Of a stretch of DNA of 64,000 bases, positions 52,198-58,573 are shown in pieces (the first letter of the stretch is position 1; each line of letters begins with the position of its first letter). Position numbers and translations under genes: made by a program. The notes beneath the pieces were generated by a model that saw only the letters and a list, made by a program, of their open reading frames with translations, did no database searches and was not told where the DNA came from. This stretch comes from UTCHB3 sp008363265 (GTDB taxonomy: Bacteria > Bacteroidota > Ignavibacteria > Ignavibacteriales > Ignavibacteriaceae). The stretch lies in contig BTUW01000002.1 of assembly GCA_045863055.1 (NCBI GenBank), forward strand, positions 124,001 through 188,000. Direction: 5' to 3'.

Positions 52198-52530
52198 TTA
52201 TCTTCCGAGTTCGTCCAGATAATCTTTTTTCTTGAGCAGCTGCTCTTCGGTCTCTACATGGTTCGGGTCAGGAACGCAGCAGTCAACCGGGCAAACAGCG
52301 GCGCACTGTGGTTCATCGTGGAAGCCCTTGCACTCTGTGCACTTGTCGGGAACGATGTAGTAGAAGTCACCTGAGAAAAAGCCGCTTGCACCTGAAGGAG
52401 CATCCTGGCCGTCGCCGTATGTGTTACCGGCGAGTTCCCATTCTCTTCCGCCCTCATAAATAGCTGTATTAGGGCATTCAGGTTCGCATGCGCCACAATT
52501 GATGCAATCGGTCGTGATCATTATTGCCAT
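52198..52530 (-). CDS. 2[4Fe-4S] ferredoxin with an insertion between cluster motifs
   Basis: Small electron carrier. The first cluster uses C9, C12, C15 and C19 (CINCGACEPECP). The second uses C64, C67, C76 and C80 with the spacing C-x2-C-x8-C-x3-C (CTECKGFHDEPQCAAVC), as in Chlorobium-type ferredoxins. Extra cysteines are at 84 and 85. About 30 residues (27-60) separate the motifs, longer than in Chlorobium ferredoxins. Highly reducing ferredoxins of this type serve 2-oxoacid oxidoreductases. Single leftward gene with a strong terminator. Confidence 0.92.
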   Translation of the reverse strand: MAIMITTDCINCGACEPECPNTAIYEGGREWELAGNTYGDGQDAPSGASGFFSGDFYYIVPDKCTECKGFHDEPQCAAVCPVDCCVPDPNHVETEEQLLKKKDYLDELGR

Positions 52531-52723
52531 ATTTCATCTCCATTTATTGCAATTTTGAAAATCAGAATTTCAACTCTTAATATAACACTGTGCTGTTAAG
52601 AACACAAACAGATATTAGAATTTTTGTAGTCGCTACTTTAATGAATTTTCAGCTTACAGACAATGGAGAAGATCGGTATTACCCCGTTTTTGCTTATTTT
52701 TAGTCTCCAAATACAGAAAATTT

Positions 52724-53014
52724 ATGAAGAACATCCTCGTTACATTTGAAGTCGATTCCCGGAACCTTGGCTATACAACCGAACTGGTAAACCAGTTTTC
52801 ATCCACGGTGAGGGAGCAGCACCCAGGTATGACAATCTTCAAATCGATGACAAGTGCCGCCAAACCGAATAAATTCTTCCTCTTTCTCTCCTTCGCCTCC
52901 GATGTAGACTACGACATCTACAAAAAACACGACAAAACGAAGAAATTTACTGTCAAGCTTCACGCCCTCTCAAAAGAACTCCCCGTCTTCACCGAACTCA
53001 ACGAAGTGGAGTAG
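52724..53014 (+). CDS. Small hypothetical protein, 96 aa
   Basis: Starts MKNILVTFEVDSRNLGYTTELV and has an alternating beta/alpha pattern (FFLFLSFASDVDYDIYKKH) that would fit a small ferredoxin-like fold, but I cannot name a family. No signal peptide. The ATG follows AATACAGAAAATTT with no clear ribosome binding site. It is followed after 8 nt by a tandem hairpin-repeat array. Confidence 0.6.
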   Translation: MKNILVTFEVDSRNLGYTTELVNQFSSTVREQHPGMTIFKSMTSAAKPNKFFLFLSFASDVDYDIYKKHDKTKKFTVKLHALSKELPVFTELNEVE

Positions 53015-53022
53015 GTTCTTAT

Positions 53023-53489
53023 CTCCCCGTAGGGGCGGCATGTCGGTAGATACCTCACATCCTCAGTAACGACCTCTCCGTAGGAGTGGTATGTCGGTAG
53101 ATGCTCACCATCTCAATAATTCCCTCTCCGGAGTGATATGTCGGTAGATGCTCACCATCTCAATAATTCCCTCTCCGGAGTGATATGTCGGTAGATGCTC
53201 ACCATCTCAATAATTCCCTCTCCGTAGGAGTGGTATGTCGGTAGATACCTCACATCCTCAGTAACGACCTCTCCGTAGGAGTGATATGTCGGTAGATGCT
53301 CACCATCTCAATAATTCCCTCTCCGTAGGAGTNNNNNNNNNNNNNNNNNNNNNNNNNNNNNNNNNNNNNNNNNNNNNNNNNNNNNNNNNNNNNNNNNNNN
53401 NNNNNNNNNNNNNNNNNNNNNNNNNNNNNNNNTCGGTAGATGCTCACCATCTCAATAATTCCCTCTCCGTAGGAGTGGTATGTCGGTGG
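53023..53489 (+). repeat. Tandem hairpin-repeat array, upstream of the transposase
   Basis: Units start at 53023, 53074, 53124, 53171, 53218, 53269, 53319 and 53463, with the 100-N gap in between (spacing 47-51). Each has a CTCC-GTA-GGAG hairpin (CCCC/GGGG stem in unit 1), a conserved TGRTATGTCGGTAGAT and one of only two linkers (types ACCTCACATCC... and GCTCACCATCT...). Units 3 and 4 lack the GTA loop and are 47 bp. The array lies in the 534-nt gap between the hypothetical gene and tnpA. Not a CRISPR array. Confidence 0.9.
53333..53432. other. Assembly gap of 100 N
   Basis: Exactly 100 N inside the repeat array, so it is a placeholder of unknown true length. More repeat units are probably missing. 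Confidence 0.98.
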
Positions 53490-53501
53490 AAGAGAATGAT
53501 G

Positions 53502-53509
53502 TATATTTG
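53502..53509 (+). promoter_or_regulatory. TAnnTTTG-type -7 element before the transposase
   Basis: TATATTTG, 40 nt before ATG 53549, right after the last array unit. Confidence 0.45.
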
Positions 53510-53548
53510 AAATAACCTTTTATTTTAAACTAATGACCAAAGAAAAGT

Positions 53549-53998
53549 ATGAAAGAACCAACATTCACTCAGAATTATATCCATATTGTGTTCTCGGTCA
53601 GAGAAAGAGAAAAAGTGTTTAAATCGACTTTCAGAGAAGATATTTTCAGATATATCACCGGAATTGTCCAAAACAAAAAACATAAAATGCTTGAGATCAA
53701 CGGGGTTGAAGATCATATTCATATTTTAGTCGGAATGCACCCAACACAAAGCCTCTCAGATCTGGTACGCGACATCAAGTTCAATTCAGCAAGGTTCATT
53801 AATGATAGAAAATTCATCAGGGGGCATTTTGCTTGGCAGGAGGGATATGGTGCGTTTTCGATTGGCCGGTCAGAGTTGAAGCAAATCCATGCGTATATCC
53901 AAAATCAACCGGAACACCATTTGAGTGAGAGTACGATGGGTGAAAAGCGGAGGTTTTATAAATATTACGGGTATGATGGGATTGATCTGGAGGATTGA
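53549..53998 (+). CDS. HUH/Y1 transposase (IS200/REP-associated TnpA type)
   Basis: 149-aa single-strand DNA transposase. The HUH motif is at H56-x-H58 (VEDHIHILVGMHP). The likely catalytic tyrosine is Y116 (HAYIQNQPEHH). Other family blocks: YIHIVFSVRER, KHKMLEINGVED and FAWQEGYGAFSIGRSE. 149 aa and no TnpB neighbour fit REP-associated or lone Y1 transposases. It is intact, with no frameshift. It is closely flanked by opposite hairpin arrays, the start 60 nt after the upstream array and the stop 2 nt before the downstream array. Confidence 0.93.
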   Translation: MKEPTFTQNYIHIVFSVREREKVFKSTFREDIFRYITGIVQNKKHKMLEINGVEDHIHILVGMHPTQSLSDLVRDIKFNSARFINDRKFIRGHFAWQEGYGAFSIGRSELKQIHAYIQNQPEHHLSESTMGEKRRFYKYYGYDGIDLED

Positions 53999-54000
53999 TC

Positions 54001-54324
54001 CTACCGACATACCACCCCTACGGGGAGGGAACGATTCGTTACCTCCATGCTACCGACATACCACCCCTACGGGGAGGATTTGATTTCTGATTATTTTACT
54101 ACCGACATACCTCCCCTACGGGGAGGATTTGATTTCTGATTATTTTACTACCGACATGCCACCCCTACGGGGAGGATTTGATTTCTGATTATTTTACTAC
54201 CGACATACCTCCCCTACGGGGAGGGAATGATTTGTTACACCTATGCTACCGCATTACCACCCCTACGGGGAGGATTTTTTATTATTAATCTTATCCTACT
54301 ACCGACATAGCACTCCTACAGAGC
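54001..54324 (-). repeat. Tandem hairpin-repeat array, downstream of the transposase (inverse orientation)
   Basis: Seven units start at 54001, 54050, 54099, 54148, 54197, 54246 and 54299 (spacing 49, 49, 49, 49, 49, 53). Each is CTACCGACATACC then CACCCCTACGGGGAGG or a close variant. Reverse-complemented they read CCCC-GTA-GGGG with TGGTATGTCGGTAG, the same unit as upstream but with a changed, still paired, stem. Three linkers are identical (ATTTGATTTCTGATTATTTTA-like). This accounts for the 336-nt gene-free stretch. Confidence 0.9.
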
Positions 54325-54334
54325 GCAAATTGTC

Positions 54335-54838
54335 CTAATTCTTCTTCAACCGTTCGATGAAGAAGAACGTGGCGATTGAAAGCACCAAAAGGAGGAGGAC
54401 CGCTCCGAATTCGGGGCTGATCACCGTTCTCAATCCAGTGAAAGGTTTTGCAAGCTCAGAGAAAAACGAGGGATCGATCTTAAATGAAAACTTATCTGAT
54501 TGCCCGCTTACGGTCGTATCTGCTCCCGCCTTCATTGCGAAACCGAAAACCAAAAGAAGGATTGCGGTTAAACCCACAAGCATCCCGATGAAGAACTTCT
54601 TGCTCCCCTCACCCGGTCTAACAGTTTTAACAATCTTCTTTAAAACCATGGCATTTATCGAAACGGGGGCTTCAAATACCCGCATATGCCTTAGGGCTGA
54701 ATCTGCCTTCTGCATATAATGATATTCCTTCGCACACTCCGGGCAGCCCGAAATGTGCTCCAGAAACTCCTGTTTCTCTTCGGGAGCGACCTCACCGTCG
54801 ATCATTCGGTTGAAAAATTCATTATCATAGTGTTTCAT
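54335..54838 (-). CDS. Anti-sigma factor with zinc-finger domain
   Basis: Membrane anti-sigma factor. The N-terminal ZAS-type zinc finger is H28-x3-C32-x2-C35 (HISGCPECAKEYH). A membrane helix is at about residues 80-102, and a second hydrophobic segment is near 144-161. It overlaps the sigma factor gene by 4 nt (ATGA), so the pair is translationally coupled. It should hold the sigma factor inactive at the membrane; the signal is unknown. Confidence 0.9.
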   Translation of the reverse strand: MKHYDNEFFNRMIDGEVAPEEKQEFLEHISGCPECAKEYHYMQKADSALRHMRVFEAPVSINAMVLKKIVKTVRPGEGSKKFFIGMLVGLTAILLLVFGFAMKAGADTTVSGQSDKFSFKIDPSFFSELAKPFTGLRTVISPEFGAVLLLLVLSIATFFFIERLKKN

Positions 54839-55401
54839 CTGAGTTCATCCTCAAGATCGTTTTCTTTGATCAATTTCTTAAGTGCCGACCGTGAACGGTG
54901 CAGCAATACTTTTATATTCTGTACGCTTGTATTCATAACCCCCGCTATCTGCTCGCAGCTCATATCCTCCAAATAAAAGAGGTTAACCACGGCCGCGTAG
55001 TTCGGGGGAAGTAATTCAATAAGTTTTTCCACCATTTCTGCCTGCTCACCCCTCAGATTCTCAGTATCCATTCCACCGGCAGCAATCTCAATATCCTCAT
55101 CAAGTGTAAGCATCGCACCCTCGGTTTTTCTCTTCTTCACGCTCAGTCTTGAAATTGTGGTGTTATAGACGATCCGGTAGAACCAAGTCGAGAACTTCGC
55201 GTCTCCTTTAAATGATCCGAGATTCTGATATGCTTTAACAAAGGAATCTTGCAAGACCTCCTCGGCGTCCATGCTGTTTTTTAACATCCGCATGATCATT
55301 GAGTAGGCCTTGTTCCCGTAGCGGTCCATCAGTAACGAAAAGTCGGTAACATTTCCTCTTTTCACTGATGCAATAATCTCGAGATCGTCTAATTTCTTCA
55401 T
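54835..55401 (-). CDS. ECF-type RNA polymerase sigma factor
   Basis: 188 aa with sigma region 2 (DFSLLMDRYGNKAYSMIMRMLKN, SMDAEEVLQDSFVKAYQNL, FKGDAKFSTWFYRIVYN) and region 4 (LPPNYAAVVNLFYLEDMSCEQIAGVM, VQNIKVLLHRSRSALK). An ECF/RpoE-like sigma, released by the anti-sigma factor encoded next. A TGTAAC-N18-GTCTAA element lies upstream of its own ATG (55410-55439), so it may regulate itself; the transcript would be almost leaderless. Confidence 0.94.
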   Translation of the reverse strand: MKKLDDLEIIASVKRGNVTDFSLLMDRYGNKAYSMIMRMLKNSMDAEEVLQDSFVKAYQNLGSFKGDAKFSTWFYRIVYNTTISRLSVKKRKTEGAMLTLDEDIEIAAGGMDTENLRGEQAEMVEKLIELLPPNYAAVVNLFYLEDMSCEQIAGVMNTSVQNIKVLLHRSRSALKKLIKENDLEDELR

Positions 55402-55409
55402 ACAATTCT

Positions 55410-55439
55410 TTAGACCTCAGACCGGCTGAAATGGTTACA
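55410..55439 (-). promoter_or_regulatory. Candidate ECF-sigma promoter for the sigma/anti-sigma operon
   Basis: Minus-strand TGTAAC (55439-55434), 18 nt, GTCTAA (55415-55410). The same motif and spacing occur on the plus strand for the divergent genes. Confidence 0.5.
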
Positions 55440-55503
55440 CGCGATTAAGTAAAAATCATGATTACAATAATAAAGATGTCGGAAAAAATATTTTGTTGGT
55501 AAC

Positions 55504-55533
55504 TGTAACCTTTTTTCCGGTCCGATTGTCTGA
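55504..55533 (+). promoter_or_regulatory. Candidate ECF-sigma promoter for the divergent membrane-protein genes
   Basis: TGTAAC (55504-55509), 18 nt, GTCTGA (55528-55533). It lies 37 nt before ATG 55571 and mirrors the element upstream of the sigma gene. Confidence 0.5.
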
Positions 55534-55570
55534 AGGTACAGAAGGAACCAACAACATAAGGAGTACAACA

Positions 55571-55918
55571 ATGCCTTTCGAATTCATGATACCGATTATC
55601 CTTTTTATAGTGATCGGAGCGGTAATAATAACAGCCCTCTATCTCAGGTCAAGAGAAAGAGAGATGATCCTCTCGAAGGAGTACACAGCTGAGGAGATGA
55701 AATCTCTTCTTGCTCCCGGTGAGAAGAAAAAAGGCGGACTGATAGTGGTAGGAATCCTTACCCTCTCATTTGGTCTCGGCATGATCGTGGGAACACTTTT
55801 GAAGAACGCCACAGGGCAGAACGATTTCGTCCCCTTCACAATGTTTATCTTTGTCGGTGCCGGACTTATAACCTCCTACTACATCCGTGAGAAGCTGAAC
55901 AAGAAGGAAGGAGTCTGA
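55571..55918 (+). CDS. Small membrane protein, DUF6249-like (paralogue 1)
   Basis: 115 aa. Start at ATG 55571 after AAGGAG; an upstream in-frame start at 55493 would include the promoter region and is rejected. Three hydrophobic segments: IPIILFIVIGAVIITALYL, GILTLSFGLGMIVGTLL and FTMFIFVGAGLITSYY. Similar in layout to the next gene, one nt downstream, so the two are probably a tandem duplication. Resembles DUF6249 membrane proteins. Possible members of the sigma-factor regulon because of the shared promoter motif. Confidence 0.78.
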   Translation: MPFEFMIPIILFIVIGAVIITALYLRSREREMILSKEYTAEEMKSLLAPGEKKKGGLIVVGILTLSFGLGMIVGTLLKNATGQNDFVPFTMFIFVGAGLITSYYIREKLNKKEGV

Positions 55919-55919
55919 A

Positions 55920-56273
55920 ATGGAAGAAGTAATGATCCCGATCGTCATGTTCATGGTTATCGGAGCAACCATAATAGCGGCCATCACATTCAGGCACCTT
56001 GAGAAGAGGAGACTGTTGGAGAAAGACCTTCCCGCCGGCGATCTTTACAATCTGTTGGGGGTTGAAAGAAACAGCCCCCAATCATACTGGCTGGCAGTTA
56101 CAGGGACAGTGCTGATATTCTTCGCCTTCGGTCTCGGAGCAGCTTTCTGGCTCGACAGACTGACAAGCGAAGATGCCCTCTCCGGAATGGCGATCTGCCT
56201 CTTCACCGGAGCCGGGTTGATAGTCTCACACTACTACCGGGATCACCTGGCGAAGAAACGGGTACACGGCTGA
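55920..56273 (+). CDS. Small membrane protein, DUF6249-like (paralogue 2)
   Basis: 117 aa, same three-helix layout as the preceding gene: MIPIVMFMVIGATIIAAITF, GTVLIFFAFGLGAAFWL and AICLFTGAGLIVSHYYRDHL. It starts one nt after the previous stop codon, so translation is probably coupled. No known biochemical function. Function may relate to envelope stress through the adjacent sigma/anti-sigma pair, which is inferred from position and promoter only. Confidence 0.78.
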   Translation: MEEVMIPIVMFMVIGATIIAAITFRHLEKRRLLEKDLPAGDLYNLLGVERNSPQSYWLAVTGTVLIFFAFGLGAAFWLDRLTSEDALSGMAICLFTGAGLIVSHYYRDHLAKKRVHG

Positions 56274-56311
56274 GCTTACAGAAAATGAATGACTCCCCCC
56301 CCCAAAAAAAA

Positions 56312-56338
56312 CAAAGGCACAAAAGCTATGTGCCTTTG
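56312..56338. terminator. Bidirectional terminator between convergent DUF6249 and trxB genes
   Basis: Perfect 10-bp stem CAAAGGCACA/TGTGCCTTTG with a 7-nt loop. An A run on the left and TGCCTTTTT on the right give T tails in both directions. Confidence 0.85.
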
Positions 56339-56367
56339 TGCCTTTTTAAAGACTTAAGGGGTATTAT

Positions 56368-57324
56368 CTACATATCCTGCGATTCAAGCCATCTTTCCGC
56401 ATCTATGGCGGCCATGCAACCTGAACCCGCGGCGGTAACTGCCTGACGGTACGTTTTATCGCAAACATCACCGGCGGCAAAAACACCTTCGATGTTGGTG
56501 TATGACGATCCCTCTTTAACTTTCAGGTAACCGCTCTCATCGGTATCAAGAACACCCTCAAACAGTTTTGTGTTGGGCTGGTGACCGATGGCAACAAAAA
56601 CGCCTTCACATTCATGAACTTTTGTTTCACCTGTTTTAGTGTTCTTTAGAACCACACCCGTAACGGTTTTTCTTCCGTTGATGTCGGTTCCGAGGACCTC
56701 ATCAACAACCGCGTTAAGCTCAAACCTGATCTTGGGGTTCTTTTTCGCTCTGTCAACCATGATCTTCGAGCCCCTGAACTCATCGCGTCTGTGGACTACC
56801 ACCACTTCAGAAGCGAACCTTGTCAGGTAGTTAGCCTCTTCAAGCGCTGTGTCGCCACCGCCGACGACGATGACCCTCTGGTTTCTGTAGAAGAAGCCGT
56901 CACAGGTTGCGCAGGCTGAAACACCAAATCCCATGAACTTACTCTCTGATGTTATCCCGAGCAACTTTGCTGATGCACCGGTTGAGACAATAACCGCGTC
57001 AGCGGTATAAACCTCGTCGTAACTCTTTACGACAAAAGGTCTTTTCGAAAAATCGACTTCAGTTACTTCCTGATATTTTGACTCGGCACCAAATCTGTGG
57101 GCCTGTTTTCTCATAACATCCATCAGCTCGGGACCCTGAATTCCATGCTCAAAACCGGGGTAGTTCTCCACTTCAGTAGTGATCGTCAGCTGCCCGCCGG
57201 GCTGCATCCCTTCAAAGATCAATGGCGCGAGGTTTGCCCTGCCTGTATAAATGGCGGCTGTGAAACCGGCCGGTCCCGACCCTATGATTATTACTTTTCT
57301 GTGGTTAGTGTTATTCTCTGACAT
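56368..57324 (-). CDS. trxB: Thioredoxin-disulfide reductase
   Basis: FAD enzyme passing electrons from NADPH to thioredoxin. FAD-binding IIGSGPAGFTAAIYTGRANL at the N-terminus, the redox-active CATCDGFFY near residue 137 and the second nucleotide-binding site VIVVGGGDTALEEANYLTR. The C-terminal FAD block GVFAAGDVCDKTYRQAVTAAGSG is complete. 318 aa. It follows hemW (81-nt gap) in the same direction. Confidence 0.96.
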   Translation of the reverse strand: MSENNTNHRKVIIIGSGPAGFTAAIYTGRANLAPLIFEGMQPGGQLTITTEVENYPGFEHGIQGPELMDVMRKQAHRFGAESKYQEVTEVDFSKRPFVVKSYDEVYTADAVIVSTGASAKLLGITSESKFMGFGVSACATCDGFFYRNQRVIVVGGGDTALEEANYLTRFASEVVVVHRRDEFRGSKIMVDRAKKNPKIRFELNAVVDEVLGTDINGRKTVTGVVLKNTKTGETKVHECEGVFVAIGHQPNTKLFEGVLDTDESGYLKVKEGSSYTNIEGVFAAGDVCDKTYRQAVTAAGSGCMAAIDAERWLESQDM

Positions 57325-57405
57325 TTAATTCTCCAAAATTTTCAATTCAATGAAAGTATGATGCAAAAACGATAATCAATGATTCAAACTTACGATTTTT
57401 CCCGC

Positions 57406-58572
57406 TCACAGGAGTCTCTCGACGATCTCATCACATACGGAAAACCCGTCCCGGGTCAGTTTGAGAAGGTCGCCATTCCAGACGATTTTCTTCGCGGCGA
57501 TCAGTGGTTCGATGATCGTGGCTCTTTCATCAAACCATAATGAAGGCAAACCTTTCCCTTCTTCAACAGATTCAAAAGCGGATAGCCCTGAAGTGCGGCT
57601 TCTCCTGAGCCCCCTGCTTCTGAGTGCCAGCATAACATATTCCTCATAGAGATCGTGCGGAGTAAGCTCTTCACTTCCCGCGACAGCCTCTTCTCTCTTC
57701 TCTACAGCGGAATTGTAAATGCTCAGTGCAGAGTAGTTCCACCACCTTCTCCCCTCCATATAAGAGTGGGCTGATGTTCCGAAAGAGAGATAATTTTCAC
57801 AATCCCAGTAGATGGTGTTGTGTTTGCACTCGAAACCGGGCTTGCAGTAGTTGGAAACTTCGTAATGAACGAAACCTCTCTCAGCAAGGAAGTCCATTGT
57901 TAGTTCATAAAGCTGGGAATCGATCTCCTCATCCTGTATCTCAACCTCACCTTTCAACACCATTTTATTCAGAATAGTACCCTTTTCGAGGATAAGACTG
58001 TAGGCTGAAATGTGGGTTATGGGAAGTGAGGTGGCTATTTCGAGGTTCTTCTTCCAGCGGACGAGGTCTTGCCCCGGCAGGTTAAATATCAAGTCGATCG
58101 AGATATCGCCGAATCCCGCTTCGGCCGCGTCGTGAACGGTACGGATGGCAGCATCTGCATCGTGGATGCGTGTAAGAAAATTAAGATCATCCGGATCAAA
58201 AGATTGAATACCGATGCTTATCCGGTTGATCCCCTGCCGGTGGAATGCAGCAAGTTTCTCGCGTGATACTGTGCCGGGGTTGGTCTCCATGGTTATCTCG
58301 GCACCATGCACCAATTCAAATGAATTTTTAAGATGTGCGATTATCTCACCGAGATATTCCGGTTCAACGAGTGACGGGGTTCCACCGCCAAAATATATCG
58401 TTCTGAAAATGTGTGAATCTGAAAACTGGCGGGCAAAATGATCGATCTCCCGCTTCAGGTTGGCAAGATAAAGGGCCTTGCTGTCATCCTTTATGATCGA
58501 ATAAAAATCGCAGTAAATGCACTTATGATCGCAAAAAGGGATATGGACATAAATTCCTGCCTCCTTTTTCAT
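57406..58572 (-). CDS. hemW: Radical SAM family heme chaperone HemW
   Basis: Coproporphyrinogen-oxidase-like radical SAM protein that loads haem onto respiratory proteins. N-terminal IYVHIPFCDHKCIYCDFY carries the C-x3-C-x2-C cluster motif. Further family blocks: YFGGGTPSLVEPEYL, ETNPGTVSREKL, GINRISIGIQSFD and YEVSNYCKPGFECKHN. 388 aa. It lacks the HemN-specific catalytic region, so it is called HemW and not HemN. Start is one nt after the recN stop. Confidence 0.93.
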   Translation of the reverse strand: MKKEAGIYVHIPFCDHKCIYCDFYSIIKDDSKALYLANLKREIDHFARQFSDSHIFRTIYFGGGTPSLVEPEYLGEIIAHLKNSFELVHGAEITMETNPGTVSREKLAAFHRQGINRISIGIQSFDPDDLNFLTRIHDADAAIRTVHDAAEAGFGDISIDLIFNLPGQDLVRWKKNLEIATSLPITHISAYSLILEKGTILNKMVLKGEVEIQDEEIDSQLYELTMDFLAERGFVHYEVSNYCKPGFECKHNTIYWDCENYLSFGTSAHSYMEGRRWWNYSALSIYNSAVEKREEAVAGSEELTPHDLYEEYVMLALRSRGLRRSRTSGLSAFESVEEGKGLPSLWFDERATIIEPLIAAKKIVWNGDLLKLTRDGFSVCDEIVERLL

Positions 58573-58573
58573 C

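Larger units (their letters stand above)
53023..54324 (+). mobile_element. REP/RAYT-like unit: Y1 transposase between two opposite hairpin arrays
   Basis: One HUH transposase gene is flanked by two arrays of the same hairpin family in opposite orientation. This is the arrangement expected of a REP-associated tyrosine transposase with its REP elements, sometimes called a REPtron. No TnpB or IscB is present. A small related copy is at 21691-21750. Boundaries are those of the arrays. Confidence 0.6.

Noticed and set aside
53023..53489. CRISPR array (regular ~28-nt repeat with ~22-nt spacers)
   Set aside because: Only two linker types occur and each is repeated several times, the repeats vary, and no cas genes are nearby. 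The array matches a transposase-linked hairpin repeat.
53549..53998. IS200/IS605 element with TnpB and guide RNA
   Set aside because: No TnpB/IscB gene lies on either side, and the flanks are hairpin arrays.
55493..55570. Longer start for the first DUF6249-like gene
   Set aside because: It overlaps the promoter candidate; ATG 55571 follows AAGGAG and starts the conserved helix.
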